64,000 bases of DNA from Paraburkholderia madseniana (lineage in GTDB: Bacteria > Pseudomonadota > Gammaproteobacteria > Burkholderiales > Burkholderiaceae). Both the position numbers and the translations under genes were made by a program. The notes beneath the pieces are model-generated. The model had not been told where the DNA came from and searched no databases. It was given only the letters and a program-made list of their open reading frames with translations. Position 1 is the stretch's first letter, and each line of letters opens with the position of its first letter. The stretch covers positions 38,161 to 102,160 of the forward strand of contig NZ_VOSW01000023.1 in NCBI RefSeq assembly GCF_009690905.1. The letters are read 5' to 3'. Positions 17,401 to 27,045 of the stretch are shown piece by piece.

Positions 17401-18522
17401 ATGAAGAAACTTGATAGCTTGACGGCACTTCGGTTTTTTGCGGCGGCTTCGATTGTTATTGAACATAGCAAGAGTGCATTCCGCTCGATGGACTGGATTC
17501 CGCATTTTCATTATGACTTCGGTGTCAGTTTCTTCTTCGTGCTCTCGGGGTTTATCCTTTGTTATACCTATCGCGACTTCGATAGTGTCGGAAGCGTGCG
17601 CCGATTTTATGTGGCTCGAATAGCACGGGTTTGGCCGTTGCACCTGTTCATGCTTGGCACATTCCTCGTAGTGATTCCGATTCAAGGTTGGTTTTTTGGT
17701 GGAACTGATGGTCATCACGTGGCAATATTCTTGGTGAATATTTTCCTAATTCACGCTTGGATCCCGATTATTGCATTTTTCTTCAGTTTTAATGCGGTTT
17801 CTTGGAGCATTTCTACTGAGGCATTTTTCTATCTGATGTTTCCAGTGTTGCGTCATCGCTGGGAGAGCACATGGCACTGGAAGTCCGCGATAGTTGCCCT
17901 TGTCGTGTTTGGTGTGTTGGCTGTGGCAAGCGTATATCGTGTTTCGCTGATTAATCCTCAAACGCCTCTAGCGGTATCTGCTGAAGGGATTGGCTACATT
18001 TCGCCGTTTGTCCGGATAATAGAGTTTTTGCTTGGAATGTTGACTGCAAGGGCCTTCGACGCAATCAGAAAGTGGGTGCTGCCTAGCGGGACGGCTGTGT
18101 GGACGGTGCTTGAGGTGTGTGCCATCGGTTTGATCGTTTTTATCGAAAGGCTCGCAGGTTACACTGCCTCTTCGCCGTGGGCCATATTTGGAGTTGAATG
18201 TACCGACGCGCCCGCTTTTCCGCTGTTGATATTGGTATTTGCGCTCGGCAATGGGCTAATCTCAAAGCTAATTTCTGCTCGCCCGCTTGTCATTTTGGGA
18301 GAGGCGAGCTTTGCCCTGTATCTATCTCATCAACTGCTGTTGAGGGTATTTGACAGCTATCGAGGCAGCCTAGGGGCCTCCGATTTCGCTCTCTGCACGG
18401 GATATTGGATAGCTGCGATAGCGATTTCACTTTTGCTGTGGGCGCTCGTCGAGAAGCCGGCTCGCAACCACATAAGGAGGCTTGGTTCCAAAAGCAAGCC
18501 GGTTTCGGTCGGCACCATTTAG
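17401..18522 (+). CDS. acyltransferase 3 family membrane protein (O-acetyltransferase)
   Basis: A 373-residue integral membrane acyltransferase with about ten spans. It opens with LDSLTALRFFAAASIVIEHS, holding the conserved R-F-x-A-A and the histidine thought to be catalytic, followed by FHYDFGVSFFFVLSGFILCY, the family's second signature. It ends in ALVEKPARNHIRR, the common 'E-K/R-P' terminus. The ATG at 17401 has GGAAG at 17392-17396. Such proteins move acetyl groups from the cytosol onto surface sugars. The gene is clearly AT-richer than the genes from 18934 onward and follows a broken paralogue, which suggests separate acquisition. Confidence 0.85.
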   Translation: MKKLDSLTALRFFAAASIVIEHSKSAFRSMDWIPHFHYDFGVSFFFVLSGFILCYTYRDFDSVGSVRRFYVARIARVWPLHLFMLGTFLVVIPIQGWFFGGTDGHHVAIFLVNIFLIHAWIPIIAFFFSFNAVSWSISTEAFFYLMFPVLRHRWESTWHWKSAIVALVVFGVLAVASVYRVSLINPQTPLAVSAEGIGYISPFVRIIEFLLGMLTARAFDAIRKWVLPSGTAVWTVLEVCAIGLIVFIERLAGYTASSPWAIFGVECTDAPAFPLLILVFALGNGLISKLISARPLVILGEASFALYLSHQLLLRVFDSYRGSLGASDFALCTGYWIAAIAISLLLWALVEKPARNHIRRLGSKSKPVSVGTI

Positions 18523-18933
18523 CAATGGTTCGTAGGATATTCACCTTCACCTCTATCGCATCCGCATCGTTCCACAGCGGGCGCATCGCGCTGGTTGCTG
18601 TTGACTCGCACGAAGTAATGCGGGTATCACAGCAAGAAGCGGCCATTGCCGACCGATGCACCGAGCGCGGGCGCAACGGACCGCTGGGCGTCTGACAGGT
18701 GGAAGCTCTGGGGCGTGCTGCCTACTTGCTAACCAACGACGTCTTCGGACCAGCTATCACGGTGGGTATGGGCGCCGACTTTAACGTTAAGGCGGACCCC
18801 GTTGAGCCAATAGTATCACTCGATAGTTAGTGCGGCGCCTTATGAACACCCTTCGTCGGTAAGGACGACAGTCGGCACGTTAACCTTATTCGTGTACGAG
18901 TGCGCCGTCGGATTGGAGTTTGCTTAAAGCTCT
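18523..18933. other. non-coding or decayed stretch between convergent genes
   Basis: No recognisable gene. A 43-codon frame from GTG 18699 to TAG 18830 reads VEALGRAAYLLTNDVFGPAI and so on, and has protein-like composition, but I cannot name a family and it has no ribosome site. It may be the tail of a lost gene. Otherwise I see nothing specific. Confidence 0.4.
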
Positions 18934-19887
18934 TTACGACGTTGATTCCTCAACCACGTCTGTTGCTTCGTACGGCGAATACTGCAAATAAGCGAGCATT
19001 CGCACTTCTCTACGCCCGCGGCTTACAGTGTCCAATATCATGCCCGTCATCAGGCTCAACGATGACAGGATCACGAGGCTCACGGACAGGATTGCCGTCG
19101 GCAGCCGCGGAACGAGCCCAGTTTCCACGTAGTGCGCGAAAACCGGTTCGATCAGCACCAACGCGATTAACGTCAGCAGTACGCTAATGCAGCCGAAAAA
19201 GAACATCGGCCGCTCGTGCCGAATCAGCTTCATGATGAGCTTGAGGATTCGGTAGCCGTCACGGTATGTGTTCAGCTTGCTTTCCGACCCTTCCGGGCGA
19301 CCGCGGTACGGACCCTCGACATGCGAAATCGGCATCGACAGTTCGAGCGCATGGATGGTCAGCTCGGTCTCGATATCGAAGCCGGCCGACAAGGCAGGAA
19401 ACGACTTGACGAAACGTCGAGAGAAAACCTTGTAGCCCGAAAGCATGTCCTTGACGCGGTTGCCGAAGATCTTGCGCACGACACCCGTGAGCATGAGGTT
19501 GCCGAACCGGTGGCCGCCCCGGTAGGCCGCGTCCTCGGTTTCTCTACGGATGTAGTTAACCAGATCGAAAGGTCCCGACATGGCCGTGCGCAACATCTCG
19601 GGTGCGAGATCTGCCTCGTAGGTATCGTCGCCGTCGACCATGATGTAGTAGTCGGCATCGATGTCCCGGAACATTCTGCGCACGACGTGCCCCTTACCCT
19701 GCTGGGTTTCCTGCCGCACGATGGCACCCGCCTGCGCGGCGACGCTCGCAGTCCGATCGCGGGAGTTATTGTCGTAGACATAGATCGTCGCCTCGGGGAG
19801 GGCTTCCCTGAAATTACGGACCACCTTGCCGATGGCGACTTCCTCGTTGTAGCAAGGAATCAGTACTGCGATCTTGAGCGGCCTCAT
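18934..19887 (-). CDS. GT2 polyprenyl-phosphate sugar transferase (dolichol-phosphate mannosyltransferase-like)
   Basis: A 317-residue protein. The GT2 catalytic domain starts with IAVLIPCYNEEVAIGKVV and has the DxD-type site in YYIMVDGDDTYEADLAPEML; GYKVFSRRFVKSFP and GFDIETELTIHAL are typical of DPM1-like enzymes. Two hydrophobic segments at the C-terminus (FFFGCISVLLTLIALVLI and AILSVSLVILSSLSLMTGMI) anchor it. It should load a sugar from a nucleotide donor onto undecaprenyl phosphate. The ATG at 19887 overlaps the stop of the upstream large membrane protein by four bases (ATGA), suggesting that the two act together: one makes the lipid donor and the other uses it. Confidence 0.85.
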   Translation of the reverse strand: MRPLKIAVLIPCYNEEVAIGKVVRNFREALPEATIYVYDNNSRDRTASVAAQAGAIVRQETQQGKGHVVRRMFRDIDADYYIMVDGDDTYEADLAPEMLRTAMSGPFDLVNYIRRETEDAAYRGGHRFGNLMLTGVVRKIFGNRVKDMLSGYKVFSRRFVKSFPALSAGFDIETELTIHALELSMPISHVEGPYRGRPEGSESKLNTYRDGYRILKLIMKLIRHERPMFFFGCISVLLTLIALVLIEPVFAHYVETGLVPRLPTAILSVSLVILSSLSLMTGMILDTVSRGRREVRMLAYLQYSPYEATDVVEESTS

Positions 19888-22592
19888 TGATGTTTCCTTT
19901 CGTGCGATTTCTTGTTCATGGCGGGCAATAGCAACGTGCCAAAACCGACGAGCATGGCAATCCATGCCCAGATCATATGCGGCGGCTCATAGCGGAAGAC
20001 CACGCTGCTTTTGCCTGCGGGTAAAGCGATAGACTGGAAAAGGTCTTTATGCTCGGTAATCGGCATAAGTGAACCATTTATCTTGACTGTCCATCCGGGG
20101 AAGAACAACTCGCGCCGCAGCAACGTCGATGGGGCAGAGCAGTCCGCTGTCACGCGTTCGCGACCTTCTGCCGTCACGCGACACGATTGCCCAAGCTCTT
20201 CGAAATAGGGCTTCGGCTGGTTGAGTTCGTAGATGTTCATGACCTGATCGGCGTACACGGATTTGGCCAACGGCGCCTTGTCATCTTTTACAAGGAGCTT
20301 CACCTGCAATCCGTGACCCGTCAGTGCGCCCGCCGGTCCCTTGATTTGCTGGTCCTCGGCCGGCGAGCGTACGCCCGACATCCAGAGCACCAAGGGCTTG
20401 CTGCCGCCACTACGCGTCAAGCGGTAGTGGATCATGGATTGGGTTTCGACCGGCAGGTCACGCGTCATCGGGATATAGAACGTCGAATTATCGTTGGATT
20501 CCTTCAGATCCCGCTGTCCGCTCGCGCATAGGGCGTCAACGCAGATTTCGGCTGCCAGGATGCCGTCCGACGTGTTGCTGTAGTTGCCAATCAGGATGCC
20601 AAGCTGATCGATTGTCACAGGCTTGTCGGTCATGCCCGTTGACAACGTCCCCGTCACCGTGTCGCCAGGCATCATCTGCAGCGGCGAATGCGATGACGAG
20701 TCGGTCTTGCTAGGGAGGACCGCCATGAACGGATTGTCGCCGCTCGGCGCAACCACATACTTCACGCCGATCCATTCGTAGTTCTCGAGATTGCGAACCA
20801 GCTCCTGGCTCGGCGTCGGCACCGTTGATTCGGCAGCCCGATCGTTGCCGGTGAATAAGACGGGATCCGCATGAGAATCGAGATGCGCCGTTATCCAGTC
20901 CACCCATCGCTGGTTGATTGGCAGGTAATTGTGGTTGATCGCTGCAATGCCGAAGTAGGCGCCGTAGTTGGGTTGAATCGGGCCAAGCGAATAGATGCGA
21001 TGCAGTCCAACGGATTTCTGCAAAAAGCTGATCGCCTCCGTGTCCACGTCGCCCGAGCGAGGGTTACTTAACGTCGCAACGGAAAACATCAGAACGCTGT
21101 CGACAACGAGGATCGCACTGATCGCGGCGGCAGCCCGGGCCGGACGGTAGCGCAGCAGGACCGTGCCGAAAGCGCCCACCGTTATCAGGCCCCACAGAAC
21201 GGAAGCTACCGCCGCGTTTCGTATCGCAACGATCTCGCGCAGGTTGTGCCAGAGGGATGCCGTATAGAGCGCGCCAGCGAGTAACAGCAGCGCGGAAAGG
21301 ATCGCAATCTGACGCCGATGGGTTGCTCGCTCGTGCGTCTGCTCGCGCAGGTTATCGATTGCCTGCGCCGCCAGGATGATCAAGGCTAGTTCCCACGTCG
21401 GCACCGCATAGCGGAAGAAGGCCGCTTGCGTGACGCCCGGAACCAGGTTCCACAGCGCGCTCACCACCGGGACGCCGAATGATTTGCCCAGTGCCGCGAG
21501 CGCCCACGCCAGAAGCAGCGAGGTGAGCGGCGTGCGGCGAAGTATGGCGCCGTATAGCGCGACGACAAGCACGATCAGACTGAGATAGCCTCCTATCGAG
21601 CCCCATATCGTCCCTAACCGGTCCCATGCCGACCCACCGACGGCAATCGGCCCAAATACATAAGGGAAAAGCAGGCTCGGTAATATGGCCGCCGGATCGA
21701 GCGCGACATTTGCGAACCCGCCGCCGTGGCCGCCGAGCCACGCATGAGGCAGAAATTCGAAGAAGGCGAGAATCTGCGGCGCGCACAACGCGAGACCGAC
21801 CACGCCTCCGAACGCGAGATGCGTGAGGAACGCCAGCCTGCAACCGCGCGCTTGCCAAAGGCGCAACAGGCTCCATGCCAACGCAAACAGGCCGTTGAGA
21901 TACGCAGTTTCGGGAAACCCGGCGATGACGCTCATCCACAGCGCGACGGCGAACAGCCGCCATCCGCCTCGGATGCCGGCCGCGGCTTTGGCGAACGCAC
22001 GCTCTACCCCCCACAGCATCCAAGGCAAGAACGGAACAGGCAACGCAGGCGCGTGATCGAACCACGCGAGTGCGCCATTGAACGCAAACAGCATTCCCCC
22101 CGTTGCGGCCGCGAGCCGACTCAGTCCCAACTGCCGTAGCAGGCCGTACGCGCCCCAGCCCGAAATAATCTGAAGCAGGATATGCTGCAACAGCATGCCG
22201 TTTGGCAGCAGCAGCATTAACGTCGGTGGGAAGAATGCAGCGGGCTGATATTCGGCTGCGAGTGGCAAACCGACACCCGAGAAATAGTTCCACCAGGGAA
22301 CGATTCCATCGAGCCAGTCCAGTGCGGTGCGATAGCCGAGCGCTTGCGCGGTGAAAGCGTTGTTTGGGTCGAGGTATGGAAAACCCTGCATCAGGCCGGG
22401 CCGATAGTTTCGCGCGACCCCGCCGAGATACAGCATCGGGTTTGCGTCGTAAAGACCCATGAGTCCCGGCAGCGCCGCGACAATGGGCAGCACAAAGAGT
22501 AAAAGCAACGGAACAGCATCCGTTCGCTGAATACGCCAAACAGTCGTCGACAAAAGGTAATCCTCGGGTGGAATTGGGAGTCGCCCGGCCAT
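19884..22592 (-). CDS. large YfhO-like/GT-C membrane protein
   Basis: About 902 residues with around 12 membrane spans in the first 530 residues and a large, mostly soluble C-terminal region ending in one more span and a basic tail (MIWAWIAMLVGFGTLLLPAM). YFSGVGLPLAAEYQPAAFFPP in the first large loop resembles the YfhO family, which is linked to glycosylation of surface polymers with lipid-linked sugars. The frame is open to 22661, but that extension would include a perfect palindrome, so I prefer the ATG at 22592. The downstream DPM-like gene overlaps its stop. It probably transfers a sugar from a polyprenyl phosphate in the periplasm. Confidence 0.65.
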   Translation of the reverse strand: MAGRLPIPPEDYLLSTTVWRIQRTDAVPLLLLFVLPIVAALPGLMGLYDANPMLYLGGVARNYRPGLMQGFPYLDPNNAFTAQALGYRTALDWLDGIVPWWNYFSGVGLPLAAEYQPAAFFPPTLMLLLPNGMLLQHILLQIISGWGAYGLLRQLGLSRLAAATGGMLFAFNGALAWFDHAPALPVPFLPWMLWGVERAFAKAAAGIRGGWRLFAVALWMSVIAGFPETAYLNGLFALAWSLLRLWQARGCRLAFLTHLAFGGVVGLALCAPQILAFFEFLPHAWLGGHGGGFANVALDPAAILPSLLFPYVFGPIAVGGSAWDRLGTIWGSIGGYLSLIVLVVALYGAILRRTPLTSLLLAWALAALGKSFGVPVVSALWNLVPGVTQAAFFRYAVPTWELALIILAAQAIDNLREQTHERATHRRQIAILSALLLLAGALYTASLWHNLREIVAIRNAAVASVLWGLITVGAFGTVLLRYRPARAAAAISAILVVDSVLMFSVATLSNPRSGDVDTEAISFLQKSVGLHRIYSLGPIQPNYGAYFGIAAINHNYLPINQRWVDWITAHLDSHADPVLFTGNDRAAESTVPTPSQELVRNLENYEWIGVKYVVAPSGDNPFMAVLPSKTDSSSHSPLQMMPGDTVTGTLSTGMTDKPVTIDQLGILIGNYSNTSDGILAAEICVDALCASGQRDLKESNDNSTFYIPMTRDLPVETQSMIHYRLTRSGGSKPLVLWMSGVRSPAEDQQIKGPAGALTGHGLQVKLLVKDDKAPLAKSVYADQVMNIYELNQPKPYFEELGQSCRVTAEGRERVTADCSAPSTLLRRELFFPGWTVKINGSLMPITEHKDLFQSIALPAGKSSVVFRYEPPHMIWAWIAMLVGFGTLLLPAMNKKSHERKHQ

Positions 22593-22624
22593 GCGGAGCA
22601 GGTCGTCCGACGTGCGTGTTAAAC

Positions 22625-22656
22625 CCGGTCGCGGCGAGATATCTCGCCGCGACCGG
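22625..22656. repeat. perfect 32-bp palindrome
   Basis: The arm CCGGTCGCGGCGAGAT (22625-22640) is followed at once by its exact reverse complement (22641-22656), with no spacer. It lies between the epimerase gene and the large membrane protein, upstream of the likely start of the latter. There is no T-run on either side, so a standard intrinsic terminator is unlikely. It could be a protein-binding site or form a cruciform or hairpin. Confidence 0.9.
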
Positions 22657-22737
22657 CGCATGCCTTCTCAACGGAGATACGACGCTATGCGCAGACCCGA
22701 TCGCGCTTATCGGCGCGCGATCAATCTCGTTCCGCGG

Positions 22738-23676
22738 CTATCGCCCTTCGTGAATCTGGGTGCGTAGCCACGCGGCCGTCAGTTTAATTCCCGCGTCCAG
22801 GTCGACCTCGGGATGCCATCCCAATTCTCTTTGTGCCAGTGTGTTATCGAGCACGCTGGCAGGAACGTCGAAGGGACGGCCCGGGCGATAGGTCCGCTCA
22901 ACCGGGTGTCCGAGTATCGCTTCGATCTTGCCGATGATTTCGTTCAGGCTCGTGCCGTTGCCTGAGCTGATATTGAATACGGACTCCGTGCCGTCGTATT
23001 TAACCGCGCGGGCGAACGCTTCGGCGACATCTCCGATATAGAGGTAGTCGCGAGTGACCGTGCCGTCTCCCCAGATTTCGATTGCCTGTTTTCTGAGAGC
23101 CTTGTCGAGGAAAACGGCGATCACGCCTTGTGCCGTCTCCACGCGCTGCCGCTCTCCGTAAGGATTTGCAACGCGCAGAATGTTTGCCTTGATCCCGTAT
23201 TGATACTGATAGAGCAGCAGATACTTTTCGATCGCCAGTTTGGTGATGCCGTACGAGACCTTCGGGTTGGTCGGGTGTTTTTCGTCGACGGGCAGATAAA
23301 TGGGATCGCCATATACGGTTCCCCCGGACGAGATGAATACGATCTTCTTCACGTTCTTCGCGACCATCGCGTTGAGCAACTGAAGCGTCGCAACCAGGTT
23401 ACTCTGCACGTCGTAAATGGGATCGTCGTTCGAGCTTTTCGGCAGTGTTGTCGAGACAAGATGAACGACGATGTCGGTGCCGTCAATGGCTTCCGTAATG
23501 TCGTGCACGCTGGTGAGATCGCCCGTCATCCAGCGCACGTTCTCACGATTGTCGAACTGCCGATAAGGGCCGACACGTGGGCGCTCGAAAACACAAATCT
23601 CGTGACCATCGCGGAGCAGGCGGTCAACGATCGTCGATCCGATGAACCCCCCGCCGCCGAAGACAGTGATTCTCAT
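22738..23676 (-). CDS. NAD-dependent sugar-nucleotide epimerase/dehydratase
   Basis: A 312-residue extended SDR protein. The NAD site is VFGGGGFIGSTIVDRLL at the N-terminus (G-x-x-G-x-x-G), the catalytic serine region is VFISSGGTVYGDP near residue 118, and YGITKLAIEKYLL near 143 gives the Y-x-x-x-K pair. TVTRDYLYIGDVAEAF is the usual substrate-binding segment. By overall similarity it is a UDP-glucose 4-epimerase-like enzyme, but the exact nucleotide sugar is not certain. Its ATG overlaps the stop of the double-domain glycosyltransferase upstream (ATGA), so they are coupled. Confidence 0.85.
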   Translation of the reverse strand: MRITVFGGGGFIGSTIVDRLLRDGHEICVFERPRVGPYRQFDNRENVRWMTGDLTSVHDITEAIDGTDIVVHLVSTTLPKSSNDDPIYDVQSNLVATLQLLNAMVAKNVKKIVFISSGGTVYGDPIYLPVDEKHPTNPKVSYGITKLAIEKYLLLYQYQYGIKANILRVANPYGERQRVETAQGVIAVFLDKALRKQAIEIWGDGTVTRDYLYIGDVAEAFARAVKYDGTESVFNISSGNGTSLNEIIGKIEAILGHPVERTYRPGRPFDVPASVLDNTLAQRELGWHPEVDLDAGIKLTAAWLRTQIHEGR

Positions 23677-25571
23677 GCTAATTCCTTATTCTCGTGCGGC
23701 GCAGGACGGTGCGACAGCGATTCGACCCGAGGAGGCCAGGCGAGGGAAAAATCGGTACGATCTAACGCCAGGTTCGGACTATAGGCGGGATCCTGCTCGA
23801 GCGAGTCCCCCCAACGCTCATGCATGTAGGCGACCTCGCGCGCGAAGCGCGCCTTTTTTTCCGGACTGTCTTCGCTGCCGCGCGTTGCCGACTCGTGATG
23901 GTACAGCTCCGCATATGGTGTCCAGACGTTGCGATAGCCGGCCTCTCTGACGCGAAGGCAGAAGTCGACGTCGTTGAACGCGACTGCCAACTCGATGTCG
24001 TTCAATCCACCCACCTGCTCATAGATCGCCTTGCGCACGATTAGGCAGGCGGCAGTCACGGCTGAGAAAGAACTGATGAGGGCATTGCGGGAAAAATATC
24101 CGAAACTGTCACGCGGGAACAGCCGGTGCGCATGGCCTGCGACGCCACCCATGCCGGCGACGACTCCCGCATGCTGGATTTTTCCGTCCGGGTAGAGCAG
24201 TTTCGCCCCGACCGCGCCGACTCCTGGCTGAATGGCCAATGACACCATCTCATCGAGCCACGTGTCGGAGATCACTTCAATATCGTTGTTGATGAGGCCG
24301 ACGATCTCTCCGTTTGCGCTTGCGATCGCGCTGTTGTTGAGCGCCGAATAATTGAACGGGCGGTCGTCGCGAATCACGCGGATATTGTCAGCGGACAGGA
24401 GGCCATGCAGATAGTCGAGCGTCGCCTTCTCATCGGAGCCGTTATCAACGACGATGATCTCGTATGGAGCGTAGGTGGTCCTGGTTCGAATGCTATCAAT
24501 GCACTGCTTCAGCAGATTGACGCCATTGCGAGTCGGAATGATCAAGCTGACAAGCGGTCGCCGTTCAGGCAGGCGGTAGCGGGCGCGATATCCGTACGCA
24601 AGACCTTCCACGCTACCGTCGATGCCCCGCTGCGCGAAATGCTCATTCAGGGCGCGCTCGCCGGCCACCACCGCGTAGGGCTTGGCATCTCCCGACGCGG
24701 CCGTGCTGGACGGATGCACCCGCCAATGATAGAGAACGCGCGGGACGTGGACGATCGAATCAGGGCCGATGCGCTCCAGGCAACGCAGAGCGAGATCATA
24801 GTCCTGTGACCCTTCAAGGCCCACACGGAAGCCGCCGATTTCGTCGAGCAGGCGCTTCTGGTAGACGCCGAAGTGCGAAATCATGTTGTGCGAATAGAAC
24901 AGGTCAATGTTCATGTCGCACTTAAAATACGGATCGTGGCGCCGCCCGTTTACATCGATCTTGTCTTCGTCGGAGTAGATCAGCCGGGCATCGGGGCGGC
25001 GGACAATTTCTTTCGCGACGCAATAGAGCGCATGCTGCGCGAGGATGTCGTCGTGATCCAGCAACCCGACCCAGTCGGAGGTCACGAGGTCCAGTGCGCT
25101 GTTCGATGCCGCCGAGATATGACCATTCTTCTCGCGAAACACGACGCGGATACGTGCGTCCTCCTGCATGTATCGTTCGAGTAGCGGGCGTACCTTCGGG
25201 CTCGTGGAGGCGTCGTCCGCAATGCAAAGCTCCCAATGCGGATAGATCTGGTTGCGCACGGAGTCAATCGCTTCAGCCAGCCATAAGGGATCGGCATTGT
25301 AGGTTGGCATGACCACGGAGATGCGCGGTGGCGCAGACATCGCCGCGATGTCTGACTTCATCAGGCTAAGCGCGTCTTCGTCGAGACGGTCGTACAATTC
25401 TATCCACTCGGCGTAGTCGCGGACGGCAATGGCGCCATTGCCAGCGCGTCTTCTCAGCCCGGTCAACCCTTCTCGCCGGAAGACGGCCACGCTTTTCTTC
25501 AATAGGGGATAGGCGCCATCGCGTCTAACGAGGCCAATCACTCTGCGGGCAAGGTTGACATATCTTTTCAT
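23673..25571 (-). CDS. bifunctional GT2 glycosyltransferase with two catalytic domains
   Basis: This 632-residue protein contains two GT-A domains in tandem. The first begins at about residue 83 (ISVVMPTYNADPLWLAEAID) and has the D-D-D site in VGLLDHDDILAQ. The second starts near 338 (VSLIIPTRNGVNLLKQCIDS) with EIVGLINNDIEVISD, and FNDVDFCLRVREAGYRN holds its base region. Two-domain proteins of this type add two sugars in sequence or build an alternating disaccharide. About 80 N-terminal residues are basic and may bind the membrane. The pairing with an epimerase fits a glycan that needs a galacto-configured donor, which is an inference. Confidence 0.85.
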   Translation of the reverse strand: MKRYVNLARRVIGLVRRDGAYPLLKKSVAVFRREGLTGLRRRAGNGAIAVRDYAEWIELYDRLDEDALSLMKSDIAAMSAPPRISVVMPTYNADPLWLAEAIDSVRNQIYPHWELCIADDASTSPKVRPLLERYMQEDARIRVVFREKNGHISAASNSALDLVTSDWVGLLDHDDILAQHALYCVAKEIVRRPDARLIYSDEDKIDVNGRRHDPYFKCDMNIDLFYSHNMISHFGVYQKRLLDEIGGFRVGLEGSQDYDLALRCLERIGPDSIVHVPRVLYHWRVHPSSTAASGDAKPYAVVAGERALNEHFAQRGIDGSVEGLAYGYRARYRLPERRPLVSLIIPTRNGVNLLKQCIDSIRTRTTYAPYEIIVVDNGSDEKATLDYLHGLLSADNIRVIRDDRPFNYSALNNSAIASANGEIVGLINNDIEVISDTWLDEMVSLAIQPGVGAVGAKLLYPDGKIQHAGVVAGMGGVAGHAHRLFPRDSFGYFSRNALISSFSAVTAACLIVRKAIYEQVGGLNDIELAVAFNDVDFCLRVREAGYRNVWTPYAELYHHESATRGSEDSPEKKARFAREVAYMHERWGDSLEQDPAYSPNLALDRTDFSLAWPPRVESLSHRPAPHENKELA

Positions 25572-25628
25572 TGTGAACTGGAGCAGTTGCTAAGGTGATG
25601 GTCCTAACCAGAATCTATGGCCGCTAGC

Positions 25629-26759
25629 TTACTTGTGCCATGTCAGAGCGGAAGACGCCGCATAGTTGAAGACCGCTCCGAGAATTGCCCCAGCCAGACC
25701 CGCAAAGATCTGATTGGGCTCGTGTTCAAAGAGCCAACTGGCTGCACCGACGTTCGCGAAGGTACCGAGACTGCACACCGCATAGAACGTTGCCATGCCG
25801 AACAGGAATTTTATGCCCTTTAGCCGGCGATCGCGGTAGGTGAGCTGGTTATTCAGAATAAAGTTCCACGCTATCGCGACCAGCGTGGCGGTCAACTGGG
25901 CGGAAGGGAAGGACAATCCGAAGGCGTGCGTTGCCACCTGCAGCGTTGCCAGATGCACCGCGATACCCGTGGCCCCGACGATCAAAAACATCAGGAAGCG
26001 GATTGGGAGAAAGCCGCCCGACAATTTGGAGCACAGCAGTCCAAGATATTCGGCTGTCACTAGGCTGTCGAGCTTGGATTCGCCCGCGACCCGCTGTCTG
26101 AAGTGATATGGGATTTCGACGGTCTTCAATCGCGTCGGCGTCGACGCGATGATGTCGAGCAGGATCTTGAACCCTTCGTCCGAAAGCTTCGAGGTGATGG
26201 CGTCGACACGTGTCCTGGGCAGCATGAAGAAGCCGCTCATCGGGTCGCTGACGTCGAGATGGAGAAACTTGCGCGCGAGACCAGTCGCCAGGTTTGACCC
26301 CCATTGCCGGATTGGCGAGAGCCCTTGGCTCGAAGCTTCTTCTCCGGAGTACCGTGTGCCAATGACGAGATCCGCGCCGTTGCGGATCGCCTCGTACATT
26401 TTCGGCAGGATGGACTCATCGTGTTGGAGGTCTGCGTCCATGACTGCGACTGTCGGTGCCGCGCTGGACAGAATGCCCTCGATGCAGGCACCCGACAGTC
26501 CTCTGCGTCCAATGCGGTGGATGCAGCGGACGCGGGAATCGCTGCTAGCGATTTGCTTAACAGTCTCGTATGTCCTGTCCGGACTGTTGTCATCGACAAA
26601 GATCACTTCCCAGGCGATATCGCCGAGGGCCAGATTGAGCCGGCGCACGAGTTCTCCGACATTTGCCTTTTCGTTGTACGTCGGGACAATGATGGAGAGT
26701 TCGGGGGCGATCGAATTCTGCGCGAGCTTGACGGAATGTTGTGGGGCCGTGGAATGCAT
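25629..26759 (-). CDS. fused DPM-like glycosyltransferase and GtrA flippase-like domain
   Basis: A 376-residue two-part protein. Residues 20-245 form a GT2 domain with LSIIVPTYNEKANVGELVRR, the metal site in VAVMDADLQHDE, and DPMSGFFMLPR, all typical of dolichol-phosphate mannose synthases. From about 250 there are four membrane spans of the GtrA type (RFLMFLIVGATGIAVHLATL to AILGAVFNYAASSALTWHK). The fusion joins synthesis of undecaprenyl-phosphate sugar to its possible translocation. A separate GtrA protein is encoded just upstream on the same strand, so the locus has two GtrA units. Confidence 0.88.
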   Translation of the reverse strand: MHSTAPQHSVKLAQNSIAPELSIIVPTYNEKANVGELVRRLNLALGDIAWEVIFVDDNSPDRTYETVKQIASSDSRVRCIHRIGRRGLSGACIEGILSSAAPTVAVMDADLQHDESILPKMYEAIRNGADLVIGTRYSGEEASSQGLSPIRQWGSNLATGLARKFLHLDVSDPMSGFFMLPRTRVDAITSKLSDEGFKILLDIIASTPTRLKTVEIPYHFRQRVAGESKLDSLVTAEYLGLLCSKLSGGFLPIRFLMFLIVGATGIAVHLATLQVATHAFGLSFPSAQLTATLVAIAWNFILNNQLTYRDRRLKGIKFLFGMATFYAVCSLGTFANVGAASWLFEHEPNQIFAGLAGAILGAVFNYAASSALTWHK

Positions 26760-27045
26760 AGATGGCGCTCCCTTGAGGAGTGTCTTTAAATTTCGTGAAA
26801 AGAGCGATTAGCGTGCTGGCGGCTGACAGGAGCATTCCGGTTCGTTATCTCCAGCCATGTCGCGCGGCTGAGTCCGACGATGCCGGGAGCGGTGCTTCCC
26901 GGCAGGTTAGCCCTCATTTTGTCAATGACCTAGTCGGTTTCCGTTCGAATGCGCCAAGCAGACGTATTTGACAGTGCGTACCAACGGCGGGCCACTCTCG
27001 TGCGCAGAAGCGCGGTGGCGGGACACGGGGGTGACGGTCGGGCGC
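26760..27045. other. intergenic region without a gene
   Basis: A gap of 286 bases between two minus-strand genes (GtrA protein upstream, GT2-GtrA fusion downstream). No coding signal, terminator or recognisable promoter was found. It probably contains the promoter of the fusion gene. Confidence 0.4.

Noticed and set aside
19216..19890. 224-codon plus-strand frame
   Set aside because: It lies entirely opposite the DPM-like glycosyltransferase, which has clear family motifs, and has no similarity of its own.
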